From: Eubacterium plexicaudatum ASF492
Lineage (GTDB): Bacteria; Bacillota; Clostridia; Lachnospirales; Lachnospiraceae
NCBI RefSeq assembly: GCF_000364225.2
Contig: NZ_AQFT02000001.1
Location: 1,984,001 to 2,048,000 of the forward strand
DNA length: 64,000 nucleotides
Direction: 5' to 3'
Each line of letters starts with the position of its first letter. The first letter of the stretch is position 1. Position numbers and translations under genes: made by a program. Below the pieces are notes generated by a model. That model saw only the letters and a list, made by a program, of their open reading frames with translations. It had not been told where the DNA came from and ran no database searches. Positions 47,447-58,207 of the stretch are shown piece by piece.

Positions 47447-50334
47447 TCATTGAGGGTCAGGGAAGCAGGTCGGCTTACAGTTCTCATAGGTGAACCGGCC
47501 CTCATCGCAGACCGCTTCCGTGCGGATTCCCAGCATACCGTCTTCCTTCCACTCCATGCCGGCCAGAAGATGGCTGTCCGCCAAATAGTGGTCCAGCATA
47601 TGAAAGAAAATATCCATTTCCACCGCATCGTAAACCAGTGGTCCGTCCTTCTCCCAGACAATGCTGCTGCCCGCAGTCTGTACAAATGTCCCGGACTCCT
47701 CACCCAGTGTATAGACATAATACCTGTACTCACCATGGGTATCGCGGTTTTCCAGATGCACTTCCAGTATGAAGGGATCTCCGGCGCCGTCCATTCTTCC
47801 CACATACAGATTGCACAGACACATGCCCTCGTCGGAAGCGGAAAAGCCGCCTAAAAGACGCCCATCCTTCCGATCTCTGAAAAGTACATCAACGCTTGTA
47901 ATTCCGTCCTCCCTGCGATATCCTTTGCGAATTTCGATCGTTTCCTCTCCCGGCGCGGCCGCAATGTCCATCGTCTCCGTGCGCACAACCGGATATTGCT
48001 TTTGATATTCGTCAGACAACATCGGGTCCTCACCGCAAATCCAGCCCGGATGCTCCACATAGCTGACACCATTCAGATAGCGCCCGCTGACCAGCGTAAT
48101 GGAATGAACCAGCTTATCATCATTATGAATGTCCACCACACAGGACTTATTTAAGCCCGGATCACCCTGTTCGACAGCCTCCGCAAACTTCGAGAAATTG
48201 ACCTCCTGCGCACTCATAGTCTCACGTCCATAGTTGATAAAATACTTGCAGTCATCTGCAAAGATCAGCGTATCCCCATAGGTATCCTCCCACTCCCCGT
48301 CCGGCGCCACATAACGGTCAATGCCGGGAAGGCTGCGGGAAACGGATCGAACGGAAACCGTCTCCGAAATCACTCCTTTTGCATCATCCGCCACTTCCTC
48401 CGGCTCCTGAATCATGCCGTTCACCGATTCGTCAGCGATATCCGCAAGTCGAATCGTTTTTGCCAGCGAAAGCATATCCTCCTCCGTGAAGTTTTTCGCG
48501 TTCAGTGATACAATATAGCCGGTAGCCGCCCCTTCTTTTGCAATGTACAGACACCGGTAACTGCTGGTTGGCTCATAGTCAATTCCCTTCTGATCCAGAT
48601 CATACATTTCCTGCGGAGTATGCAAGTCGTACTCCTCCGACACAAGCATCGCAGGCGCGTCAAGATCATAAACCTGGTTCATACCGGTCATAACCGCGTG
48701 GTTGCGAAAGCTTAAGACCTGTGAAATCTGCCCGTCCTCCCATCTCAGCAGATACTCCGCATCAAAGCGCGACACCATCCCGGACGCCATCCAGTCAAGG
48801 GGCGTATGCTCCTCCCCTTCGTATACCTTCGGCGAAAACAGCCGTCCGCCCAGATATCCCGTATTTGCACTGTATGGCTCCATCGTAAGCCCATCCGGCA
48901 GCTCAAAGGAGATTTCCTTCATAATATCAAAATCCGCAGTCAGAAAAGCCAGAATTTCCTCGCCGGCAGGCGGTGTTCCCGTACGATAATAAGCCTGTGA
49001 ATCCCGGCTGTAAATCAGAAGCGCCTCCTGATCCCACTGCCTCCGCAAATATATACTGTCCGGAACACCCATCACGTCTCCGGCGTCCTTTTTCTGACAG
49101 GTGACCTCGACAGAAGCATCCCCCTGCTCATTTTCAAACGAAAAGCTCACGCTGTAGTAATCCGGCACATCCTCCTGCGGCGGAGTATAAATTCCGTTGG
49201 CAAACTTCCGAAAATCACAGTCCGCCAGCTTTCCTTCATCTACCAGCTGACAGAGCAAATCGATCGAAAGCATTTCCTTACTATCCGCAGCTTTATCCTT
49301 TTCCTTTGCGGCGGCTCCGCCAATCTCTTCGGTACCGCCCGCCATATCCTCCGCCAATGTCGGCTCCACCGGATTTGACCCCAGGGCCACCAGCGCAAAT
49401 ATGACTGCCATAATACCTATCCCGACTGCCTGCGCCGTCGCCTTTTTATAGTTCAGCACATTTCGAATACGTTTTCCCGTATCCCCCTCACCAAACGCAA
49501 GGAAACTATTTGTCACAAATCCTTTTCCCTGCGCCATCGCAAGCAGGGAATTAGAATACTCACGCTTGATCTTTACACCCATCCTGCGCAGCACCAGCTC
49601 ATCACAGGACATCTCCATGTCCCTGCCGCTTACAAAAAACGCCACCCACACAAACGGGTTAAACCAGTGCAGCGCAAGCGCAAAGTAGGCAAGCAGCCGA
49701 AACAGCGGATCTCCCCTTCTGATATGTATCTTTTCATGCAACAGTACGTATTCCCGCTCCTGTTCAGATAATCCGTAAGGCAGATAAATCCTTGGACGGA
49801 CAACGCCTGCCACAAAGGGAGAGGCAACGCCATCCAGCAGATAGATATTCTCCCTGTCCGGACTCGCGCCCCGGATTTTTCTGTGCAGCCGCACCATGTC
49901 AAATGCGCCGTAAGCAATCATCCCGACTGCTCCAACGAACCATACGGCCGTACAAATCCCCTTCCGGACATCGTCTGCCCGTTCCTGCGAGACTTCCGAA
50001 ACGACCTGGCTGCCTGCCCGGCCGTTCAACGGAGATTGCTTTTGCGTCGTCTGCTGCCTGCTTTTTGTTCGATCAAAGCTGCCTGCCCGTTTCCCGGCTC
50101 ACTACGCGGCGGAAGCTGACCGGTAACATCCGTTTCCGTTCCAAACCCCGCAAGCAGATTAAACACGGAAACCGGAAGCGTCACCGAAACAGGACACAGC
50201 AGCCGAAAGAGCACAATCGCCCACAGTGCATAGGAAAAATTTTTCGGCACCCGCCTCAGGCACAACCGAAGAAGCAGCACCGCAAGAATCACAACCGCAC
50301 CCATCCCACTCATTTGAAGCAAACCCTCAATCAT
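47447..50334 (-). CDS. BlaR1/MecR1-type M56 metalloprotease sensor with large ectodomain, frameshifted
   Basis: Restored to about 962 residues. Four membrane helices in the first 320 residues enclose the zinc protease motif HEKIH with the downstream MSCDELVLRRMG. A further helix (VGIGIMAVIFALVALG) leads to an extracytoplasmic domain of about 620 residues. That domain does not show the penicillin-binding SxxK/SxN pattern, so the signal is probably not a beta-lactam. The frame breaks at five A (plus-strand T 50062-50066). It starts one base into the BlaI stop (TGATG) and presumably cleaves BlaI to induce the pair. Confidence 0.85.
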
Positions 50335-50702
50335 CACGCATCCTCCTCCCGATAAGAATCAATCAGCTGCCGGAGCTTTTCCACATCCTCACTGCTCAGC
50401 TTATTTTTTCTGGAAAACGCGGTGAGAAACAGCGGAAGCGAACCCTCAAAATGTTCCTCGATAAATGAGCTGCCCTGTCCCGCCAAAAACTCATCCTTTG
50501 TCATCTTTACATTTACCGTCCCACTCTCATTCACAAACATCCCCCGCTCACACAGCCGCTTCAGCATCGTATAGGTAGTAGTTCGCTTCCAGTCAAATTT
50601 CTGCTCACACAGCTTCGTCAGCTCCCCTGAGCGGATGGGCGCATGCTCCCAGATCAGATCCGCAAAACGCGCCTCCATCTCCCCCAATTTATAAATTTCC
50701 AT
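50334..50702 (-). CDS. BlaI/MecI/CopY-family repressor
   Basis: A 122-residue winged-helix repressor (YKLGEMEARFADLIWEHAP, RTTTYTMLKRLCERG) with a C-terminal dimer helix region FLTAFSRKNKLSSEDVEKL. The start at 50702 has AAAGGAGG 7 nt upstream. It is followed by its BlaR1-like partner and preceded by two symmetrical operators within a near-perfect promoter, the classic self-repressed arrangement. Confidence 0.93.
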   Translation of the reverse strand: MEIYKLGEMEARFADLIWEHAPIRSGELTKLCEQKFDWKRTTTYTMLKRLCERGMFVNESGTVNVKMTKDEFLAGQGSSFIEEHFEGSLPLFLTAFSRKNKLSSEDVEKLRQLIDSYREEDA

Positions 50703-50795
50703 AAAACATCCTCCTTTACCGACAGCTGTGCCGACACACTTCATTCGCCTTTATCTTTCTCCTGCTGTCTTTTTCATTCCTTCTCACGCGCGTAT

Positions 50796-50812
50796 GTCTA
50801 ATGCCTTTAGAC
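50796..50812. promoter_or_regulatory. BlaI-type operator 1
   Basis: GTCTAA-TGCCT-TTAGAC, a 6-bp perfect dyad downstream of the -10 box, where a bound repressor would block initiation. Confidence 0.8.
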
Positions 50813-50818
50813 ATCTAC

Positions 50819-50847
50819 AGTCTAACACCGTTAGACATTTTTGTCAA
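50819..50847 (-). promoter_or_regulatory. Promoter of blaI-blaR1 overlapped by operator 2
   Basis: TTGACA (50847-50842), 17-bp spacer, TAGACT (50824-50819). The second dyad GTCTAA-CACCG-TTAGAC (50820-50836) covers the -10 box and most of the spacer; its centre is 24 bp from operator 1. From 50848 to 50970 I see nothing else. Confidence 0.85.
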
Positions 50848-50970
50848 CATGTATAGTTTGCCTGCGGCACGGATTCCCGAACGACTCTACATTGTTCATA
50901 TCTGTTCTGATATACGGTTATTTGTCAAAAACAATATCCACCTCTTCCTAATAAAATCCTTCATCCAAAT

Positions 50971-51014
50971 AAAAAATAAGTTTACAGCCTGTTCCAATCA
51001 GCCATAAACTTATT
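50971..51014 (-). terminator. Intrinsic terminator after AAA-ATPase copy 2
   Basis: A 10-bp stem AATAAGTTTA/TAAACTTATT (50975-50984, 51005-51014) is followed on the minus strand by TTTTTTATTT. It is 48 bases past the stop of the AAA gene and ends the CRISPR-linked operon. Confidence 0.85.
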
Positions 51015-51062
51015 CATTATCCGTAAACCATATTCCCGTCACTGTTATCTATTCCAAACATC

Positions 51063-52823
51063 TCAATGCATTTTCCCCGCATCCTTATCCATAACATCCT
51101 CATCCGTCAACGCACATGGATTTTTTACATATTTCCAAATGAAATCTCCGTCAATCCATACTTCTTTTCCTCTGAATGCAAACCCATAGATCCGGATACG
51201 ATCCTGTCGAATGCCTTTTGCGATCAGATCTGCCGCATACTTCCTGTCTATAATCTGATCAAGCGCTGACTGCACGGTATGTTGTAATGATGTCTCTGTC
51301 GGCTCCTGTACTTTAAATTCCAAAATAATGCCGTCATCATGATTGGCATCGACTGGCTCAAGCAGTACATCATACCTTCCCAGACCGCTCTCACGATTAG
51401 ATGTTACACAATACCTTCCTCTCAGATCTGCGATCAGTCCTAACACAACCATGATAAAAGTTTTCTGACTGCCTGTATGCAGAAGGATGTGTGCCCGTAT
51501 CGAAAAAACTGAATGTTTCCATCGCTATCATATTTACATATTCGTTCATAAACTTTTTATCTCCGGAAAGGAGCGCATCTGAAAATTCGCTGTAATCACA
51601 TTCGCAGTTCGAAAACACTCTGTTACAATCTCATCAAACATGTTACGCACTTCTGTATTGGTAATGGAAAGGGTGTATTTCTTTTTACCGTTCGGACATC
51701 TTTTTACCTGCATCACCTTCAGATAGCCGCAGGATAAAGGCAGGCTCCAGGCAGCGCTTTCTTTATCATTCAGCTGGCTGAAAATAATTTCTTCATTTAA
51801 AAAGGTTTCAAAAGTCTTTCCGATCAGCAATTCTTCCAGGATCATCTTAAATTTTTTTCCACGCTGCTGAATCATTTTCTTTACCAGTCCATTTGAACTG
51901 GTGTTTGCCCAATAAGACGCAATCTCCTGTTCGGCAAGAAAATTTACAACGGACCATGGATTATAAATGTGATTACAGTCCCCGAATTTAAAACCATCAT
52001 ACCATTGTCTGACATCCTCTTTCCGGTCTGCAAGTCCGTATTCCGTCAGCGCAGCAAATACCTCATTTTCTGTAAATCCAAACGTGGACGCATATGATCC
52101 GGAAGTGACTGTAATAACCTTAAGATTATTCAGATCCGAAAAGACAGATTCTTTTCCTACTCTCGTAATTCCCGTCATGATTGCGCGTTTTAAACATGGA
52201 TTTGATTTAAATGTAGCATTGAATAAGCTATTAATAAATAAAATAAGTTCTTCCCAGTATCCTTTAAGGTACGCCTCCTGCATTGGTGTATCATACTCAT
52301 CCAGAAGGATCAGCACAGGTTTTCCATAATAGCTATGCAAAGCAATCGAAAGCTGGTACAGTGCCATGGTAGCCGTTACATCATCCATGTCGACAGACAC
52401 TTTTCTCCAAAAATTTTTATCGTTGTCTGTTAAGCGATCACTCTTTAACAAAAACGAATAATCTGCATACAAATTTGCAATTAACTGACAGATCTTTTTT
52501 CTCGTCTTTTCAAATGCATCCTCCTTTATGATTGCAAAGCTTAAAAAAATGACAGGATATGTCCCCTGCAGCTTTTGGTACTTTTCTTCTTCCCAGATTT
52601 TCAGTCCATGGAAAATACTGCCGCACCCGGCATACTTTACGGAAAAAAACTGTTCTGTCATACGCATGGTCAAAGTTTTCCCAAATCGTCTCGGCCGGGT
52701 AATCAGCGTAACATCATCTCCATTTTCCCACCATTCTTTTATAAAGTCTGTTTTATCTACATAAAAGTAATTTCCTTCTATAATTTCCCGGAAATCCTGT
52801 TTTCCGATCGCTGCTTTTTTCAT
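51063..52823 (-). CDS. AAA-ATPase-like / PD-(D/E)XK nuclease-like protein, copy 2, frameshifted
   Basis: Paralogue of the gene at 12850-14565, with the same order: KQDFREIIEGNYFYVDKTDF, ATP loop TRPRRFGKTLTMRM, LILLDEYDTPMQEAYLKGYW, and C-terminal nuclease-like RYDVLLEP and GIILEFKVQ. The frame breaks at four T (plus-strand A 51612-51615; one more base gives CFSNCECDYSEFSDALL) and again near 51450-51457, where one base fewer or two more restore FYHG...LGLIADLRG. The start at 52823 has GGAGG 10 nt upstream; another start at 52853 overlaps the CARF gene stop by ATGA. It is the last gene of the CRISPR transcript; whether it takes part is unknown. Confidence 0.82.
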
Positions 52824-52849
52824 CCTTGCCTGCCTCCATAGATCTATGC

Positions 52850-54403
52850 TCATTCCCCCATCCCTGTATCATATTTTGATGTAAGCGGATTTACCCATGT
52901 CATATTTTCCCGGTACTCCTGATAAGGAATCTGTTCCAGACTGCAAAACAGCTGAAACAGATCCAATACGAAGCATTGAAACTTATGAAAATCCTGGAAT
53001 CCGACCGGGCCTAATCCATGTGCAAAAATAGAATGGTTTCTTAAAAACACCATCTTTCGGATCTGTTCCAGACGTTCCACACTCTCGCCTGCCGGATCTG
53101 CCGTGATCGGATCTCCAAGCGCGTGCAAAATTACAAATCCTTCCATCAGCGACACCTGTTTTTGCAGACGAGGTGATTCACCTGTTCCAAACAGTTGTTT
53201 TTTGATCTCACAGACTTTTTGTTTCAGCAGGTCATACCGGTCTTTCGAAGAAAGCTGCGCAAATTCCGGCGCACGTTTCAGATTGTATTTCACCTTTTTA
53301 TAATTCATTCCGGAAACAAACAGGTTATACTCTGCCAGCCTTCGCTGCTCGATCATTTCCAGCAGGCGGTAGAACAGCAGCGTTGCCATATCATATTTTT
53401 CCTGCTGTTCCCGGACCAACCCATTCTGGCACATCGTAAACATCAACGCCGTAATGATATCTTTGTTTTTCAGGATTTCCTTATTTTTCTTGTCTTTCAT
53501 CAACAGAGGTATTTCTTTTAAATAGCTAAGGATCACTTCCTGCTGTTCGAGCAGTGTGCAAAAATCCATCATTAAAAACTTCCGGTGTTGTTTTCTGTCT
53601 CTGCGAAGCTGCCAGTTTAACGCAGACATATGTTCGTAAGCAGGCAGAAAGTCCAGGGCATCCCATGCTTCATATGCTTTTGCTAGCAGATATACCAAAT
53701 GCAGCTGCCGGCAGGTATCCGGGTCAGGTATGCTTTCTTTTAATACGGCCAGTTTTTCCTGTGCGCCGGCATAATTATACTTTTCAAAAAGCGCAAACGC
53801 CTTCTCGATCTCCAAATCTCCGAAAACCGCAAGAGGATTGCTGATATAAAAAAGTGTCTCTGATCCAGGCTCCGGCTTTCTGAAATCATTCATATAGTTT
53901 CGCGTACCTACATAAACAAGCTGGATGTCAATCATTGCACCGGCCATCGCAGCGGCAGCTGACATTGCTTTCGTACCGCCGGTAAAATCAATATAAATTT
54001 TTTTCGGCTTATCCCATTCCAAATATTGACGCTTGATCTCTCTGTAAATATCAAGCGGATTCCTTTCGCTTACTTTGTTCTTTTCATAAGAATCCGGTTC
54101 CAGCTTACAGTATTTCACAATCTTATATAAAACATCCTCGGTTTTTTCCGTATACAAAAATAAAATCCTGTCCGGCTGAAACAGTTTCATATTCAGCACG
54201 ATCGGTTCATAAGACGTACCTACGGATACGATAAAATAGTCCGCCTGCTCAAAAACCTGCTCCCGGTTGCGCGCAATAAAATCCTCTTCGATCAGCCGCA
54301 TCATATCCGTCTCATAAAACGCGTCTGCCAGCCTGCGCTGCTGCTCCGTCTTACGCTCCATCTGTTTCCATTGCTCTGTCAGCCTGCTAAGCTCTTTGTT
54401 CAT
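52850..54403 (-). CDS. CARF-HEPN CRISPR ancillary ribonuclease (Csm6-like, TIGR02710 type)
   Basis: A 517-residue effector. The N-terminal CARF (Rossmann) domain has FIVSVGTSYEPIVL near 58-70 and the ligand-loop stretch DFTGGTKAMSAAAAMAG near 139-155. A helical middle leads to a C-terminal HEPN domain with the catalytic RxxxxxxH motif RNHSIFAH (Arg455, His462). Family members bind cyclic oligoadenylate made by Cas10 and cut RNA without specificity. It follows the last RAMP gene by 54 bp and precedes the AAA gene. It is the second such nuclease in this operon. Confidence 0.9.
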   Translation of the reverse strand: MNKELSRLTEQWKQMERKTEQQRRLADAFYETDMMRLIEEDFIARNREQVFEQADYFIVSVGTSYEPIVLNMKLFQPDRILFLYTEKTEDVLYKIVKYCKLEPDSYEKNKVSERNPLDIYREIKRQYLEWDKPKKIYIDFTGGTKAMSAAAAMAGAMIDIQLVYVGTRNYMNDFRKPEPGSETLFYISNPLAVFGDLEIEKAFALFEKYNYAGAQEKLAVLKESIPDPDTCRQLHLVYLLAKAYEAWDALDFLPAYEHMSALNWQLRRDRKQHRKFLMMDFCTLLEQQEVILSYLKEIPLLMKDKKNKEILKNKDIITALMFTMCQNGLVREQQEKYDMATLLFYRLLEMIEQRRLAEYNLFVSGMNYKKVKYNLKRAPEFAQLSSKDRYDLLKQKVCEIKKQLFGTGESPRLQKQVSLMEGFVILHALGDPITADPAGESVERLEQIRKMVFLRNHSIFAHGLGPVGFQDFHKFQCFVLDLFQLFCSLEQIPYQEYRENMTWVNPLTSKYDTGMGE

Positions 54404-54457
54404 ATTACCTTGTCCTCTTTTGGTATATCCGCTTTGTCTGCATCGCGCACCCGTTTG

Positions 54458-56418
54458 CTATTGTCGGTTTACAACCTCTTCTATCGAAGGCAGAGCTTTT
54501 CTTCTGCTTCCAAACGATTTCAGATCCATATACCGTGTCTGTTCGTCATCCGGAATGTGCCGGGAATCCTTCATGTGGAAGAAATCTTTGATATGCGGCA
54601 GATCCGTAATCTTACGTCCGCCTAAAAAACGGCTTATACTTTCCTGATACGCCGTGATCATTTCATTCACGCAAATATTCCGAAACGGCTGCAGCTCCAG
54701 TGTTTGTGTTTGATCGTATGCTTTTTTCAGGTCAAGCGCTTTTGCTTCTGTAATGTTTAAGGCAATTACCCCATATCCATACGCTTTTGCCTTTCCGACA
54801 TTCATCCAACAGTCCGGATTCAGGCGCACCGCCCAAAGAAGCAGGCCCAGTTCATCCTGCGTCATATTTTGAAATCTTATTTTCCCCCGGAACCTGACGC
54901 CTTGCGCAAGCGGATGCATACCGGACGCTACATTTTCGTTTTTCCTGTTCATTCCTTCCGTATTGACCGGAGCCTTTGTGTGCAGCCAGTATTGTTTTGC
55001 CCCGCGCAGCGTGAAATCATCCGTATTATAAGTATTCGCCGGGCCGCGCAAATTCTGCGGCTGTTTTAAATAGTCAAAATAGCTGGTCGGCTTTGGTTCC
55101 GCCAGGATCAGCTGCTGCCCGGATGCCGCTTTCGCTCCCTCCGTTACAACTGCGTCCGAAAAAGATACCTTCGAGCGAAAACTCCCATCCGGTCCTGCAT
55201 AGCCAAAAATCGCCCGGTTGTAATCGATCCCCTTTTTGCATTTCTGTTTCAGACCTTCTCTTACCGTATGGTCATAAAAGAGCCTTAGGCGCGGCGTAAA
55301 GCCAAAATAAAGCCTGCCGTCTGGCTGCTCTACATAAAAAATGGGCTTTTCTTCCCCTTCGGACGGCAGGTCAAAATGCTTTTTTCCACCAAACTGCTTT
55401 AATGTTTTTCTCTTTTATTTAAATCAATCCGAAATGCCCGGACATCTTTCTCCGGTATTGTAATCGTTTCTTTCTTTTTATCTATCTTCGGGATAATATA
55501 CAATACCTTTTTCTCATTCATTTTCCCGGTGCTGACCGCATACCCTTCATTCGTATACTCTCCCGGCTTTCCTATCGCGGAAATATCCTTCAGATTTTTC
55601 ACTTCATAAGATACCGGTATATGATATGGCCGGTATTCTTTATTCGGTGTTCCCTTGTAATGCACGCCTCTGGCATTTTCGTATCTGTCAAATGTTACAA
55701 ATTCATGCTGCAGAATGCTCTTGCCGTTCGGACGAAATACCTGATAAGAAAAATGATCCGGATGCTTTAAATAATCATTTATGATCTTTCTTTCACTCAG
55801 TATATAGTAATTCATGTTCCGAAATTCTTTACGGATGGAATCTACACAGGTCTTGTAGATTGTATACGTTCCGCCCTCATTTTTCACATATCCTGCACGT
55901 ACCTCCAGCAGCGCGCCTACACGGTATTGCCTGCCCGCATCATTGACGGTGACCGGTTTCGCATCTAAGATTGTTTTATACCGATCGTCTTTTGCTTTAT
56001 TTGTCACATCCCGGTACATCAATGCATAATCGTCAATATCATCCTCATAACCAGCCAGTCCTAATACCTGCACATTGCTTCGGATCAGCCCACGCATCGT
56101 ACTCCCCGGTATGGCATTCCTGCCCTGCGCGTCCTTTACAAATGCGCCTTTGCCATTGTCGATCAGAATCGGCGTCTTGGCTTCGATCTCATAAGTAAGT
56201 TCGCCCGTGAACAGCTCATCCGATATCCTGTCATGCATCACCTGTTTTCCCTGCGGATATTCATACACTTTCTCTGAAAAAGGAACAAAATTATACGGCG
56301 CACCTACATAGACGGATGCTTTATCATCCGAGCTTTTGTATCCGGAGCCTTTCCCACCGCCCTTAGAACCATATCTGTTTGTGCTGACTTTCTTATTTTT
56401 AAAATTTCCGGCGCCCAT
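54458..56418 (-). CDS. Large RAMP-superfamily CRISPR protein (TIGR03986 type), frameshifted
   Basis: Restored to about 653 residues. The N-terminal part has the family start APYNFVPFSEKVYEYP (near 40), then the RAMP loop RNAIPGSTMRGLIRSN near 115. The second part has IFGYAGPDGSFRSKVSFSD and a glycine-rich VGKAKAYGYGVI. The frame breaks at five A (plus-strand T 55405-55409); one more A joins the halves, giving KTLKQFGGKKHFDLPSEG without a stop for 310 codons. It probably is a Cas7-like backbone or Cas5-like subunit of the III-D effector. Confidence 0.88.
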
Positions 56419-56421
56419 TGC

Positions 56422-56859
56422 TTACACCTCCTCGATGCCCGCAAGCCTTGTCAGGCTGACATATGCCTGCCCATCTTTATCATAAGACAGATATTCACAT
56501 ACGCACAATGTCTGTCCGAGCTTTTGGTAACGTTCCTGCAGCTGGTATTTTTTTATCAAACGATCACAGCTTTCAAATCTGACAAACACATCACCGGCTG
56601 CTTCTTCCTCCTGCATTGCCTGCCTGTCAATCGCTTCCGTGATCCGGACCGCTTTTAAGCATCCGTCCTCTTCAAACAGATGCAGTTCCTTTTCCTGATC
56701 AAAAAAACGCGCCTCCAGACATTCCGACCAATCCATCTGCGGCAAGTCTTTCGTTCTGCAGAACAAGATCTCGCTCATCCTATATAAAAGCGCATAAGTA
56801 TACTCCGTGATCTGTGTCAGTGCATGATCTGCTTCTGTCTTTTGTATCCGGTAAATCAT
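56422..56859 (-). CDS. Csx19-like protein (TIGR03984 type) of the III-D operon
   Basis: A 145-residue protein with EARFFDQEKELHLFEEDG near residue 48 and a C-terminal beta strand CEYLSYDKDGQAYVSLTRL. Size, position between RAMP genes and this pattern fit Csx19, a III-D marker of unknown function. The match is by recognition only and moderate. The start at 56859 overlaps the previous stop by ATGA; an in-frame codon 12 residues earlier lies inside the upstream gene. Confidence 0.65.
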   Translation of the reverse strand: MIYRIQKTEADHALTQITEYTYALLYRMSEILFCRTKDLPQMDWSECLEARFFDQEKELHLFEEDGCLKAVRITEAIDRQAMQEEEAAGDVFVRFESCDRLIKKYQLQERYQKLGQTLCVCEYLSYDKDGQAYVSLTRLAGIEEV

Positions 56860-57641
56860 ACTGCCTGCTCCTTCCCATATACTGCCTGCAGACATTTAGC
56901 GATCAACCCATGTCCATCTGCGATACTGCCTGCATCTGAAAACGTTACCGTTGCTTCTGTATGATGTTTCTCGTCTTTCATCACAATCCGCTCCACCGCA
57001 ATCATACCTTTTCCTACGCCATAACCGCTGCCGATATTCACCAGGCCGACTGCCAGATCCCGTAAAGCAAGCAGAAGCAGACCACTCGTACTATCCGGAT
57101 TATTTTTATCTTTGACCGAGATATGAAATTCCAGCTCTCCGGCGATATTTTTCTCCTGAAATAAGCCGCCGTCCATGACGCCGCCTGTAAACTTGTCGAT
57201 ATGGATGCGGCTTGACAGTTCCATCCGTTCGTTTTCTTCTTTTTTTCCAACAACCGTGTCATAAAACACGATATTTCCGGCTTTTCCGTCTCCTGCAGCA
57301 TCCTTTGTATACCCAAACGTATCCGTAATCAGCTCCTGACGCCCCAGATAATCTGCTATTTTTTCCATCTGATTTCTAAGCGCACCTTTTAAAGAGCTTC
57401 CTGGCACAATGTGCTCCTGCGCAGCATTTTTCAAATTTGTACAAAAAGACGTATTTCCTCCGGCATTTGTTATCGCAATGCTCTTCACAAGCATACTGCC
57501 TTCCGTCCGTCCCGATACAAATATTTCATATGCCGGCCCTTGTCCGCCCTCCGTCCGCAGTCCGGTCAAAATATCATCATATGCATCCGCCGGCAGCTCA
57601 TCCTCCTCTGCCCACGCTCTGCGGTCCTGTGCCTGCGTCAT
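56856..57641 (-). CDS. RAMP-superfamily (Csm3/Cas7-like) CRISPR protein
   Basis: A protein of about 261 residues. RAMP features are YEIFVSGRTEGSMLVKSIAI, the loop HIVPGSSLKGALRNQM near 80, the strand SSRIHIDKFTGGVMDGGLFQ near 145-165 and the C-terminal G-rich LVNIGSGYGVGKGMI. No Asp sits just before the PGSS loop, where Csm3 has its catalytic Asp33, so target slicing by this subunit is doubtful. The start at 57641 overlaps the previous gene by ATGA; a start 15 codons earlier is possible. Confidence 0.87.
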   Translation of the reverse strand: MTQAQDRRAWAEEDELPADAYDDILTGLRTEGGQGPAYEIFVSGRTEGSMLVKSIAITNAGGNTSFCTNLKNAAQEHIVPGSSLKGALRNQMEKIADYLGRQELITDTFGYTKDAAGDGKAGNIVFYDTVVGKKEENERMELSSRIHIDKFTGGVMDGGLFQEKNIAGELEFHISVKDKNNPDSTSGLLLLALRDLAVGLVNIGSGYGVGKGMIAVERIVMKDEKHHTEATVTFSDAGSIADGHGLIAKCLQAVYGKEQAV

Positions 57642-58207
57642 CGTAAACACTTTTTGCCAAGCGCCTGCAGCTTTAAAAATCCGCATCCGCTGCTTTTTAG
57701 CCCGCCAAGCTGTACAAGCCCCTGATGAACAGCCGCAAGCATCCGTTCTGTTTGCTGCGCCATGCTTTCTTCATACAAATAAATGTAACAGACAAACTCT
57801 GCTCCGGCGCCAATATACTCCACCTGAAACTTATGTCCCGACTGCTGACCGGTACCTTTGATCGTACTGCTGCCGCAGCTTCCTGTCCTGCGGTCAATGC
57901 GTACGCGCGGGCGCAGCTCCAGAACCGGTCTGTCACCGGAAAAAATCCCGTCGGTAAAACAAATCCTGCTCCCGCATCCTGCTTCCCCTGTGCCAAACAA
58001 CTTCTCTGCCGCGCTTTCCCCATATTCTTTTGCAAAATAATCCCTGCATACACCGGCGATACTGCTGGCCTGAATAAACGGAAGATCATCGACCGGATGG
58101 ATCAGTACTTCTTCCTTGCTTCCCATCGCATTTCCGATATGCAGCGGTTGCGTACAGCAGGCTGCAACTCTGTATTTTATAATCTTTTCATATGTGCAAA
58201 CCGCCAT
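57638..58207 (-). CDS. RAMP-superfamily (Csm3-like) CRISPR protein, short
   Basis: A 189-residue RAMP. It has the opening VAACCTQPLHIGNAMGS, the loop DDLPFIQASSIAGVCRDYF near 40, RICFTDGIFSG, RVRIDRRTG and the end LGGLKSSGCGFLKL. Asp39/Asp40 are the only acidic residues near the Csm3 catalytic site. It starts immediately after the 65-residue gene's stop, with GGAGGAG upstream. Likely one of the repeated backbone subunits that bind crRNA. Confidence 0.87.
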   Translation of the reverse strand: MAVCTYEKIIKYRVAACCTQPLHIGNAMGSKEEVLIHPVDDLPFIQASSIAGVCRDYFAKEYGESAAEKLFGTGEAGCGSRICFTDGIFSGDRPVLELRPRVRIDRRTGSCGSSTIKGTGQQSGHKFQVEYIGAGAEFVCYIYLYEESMAQQTERMLAAVHQGLVQLGGLKSSGCGFLKLQALGKKCLR

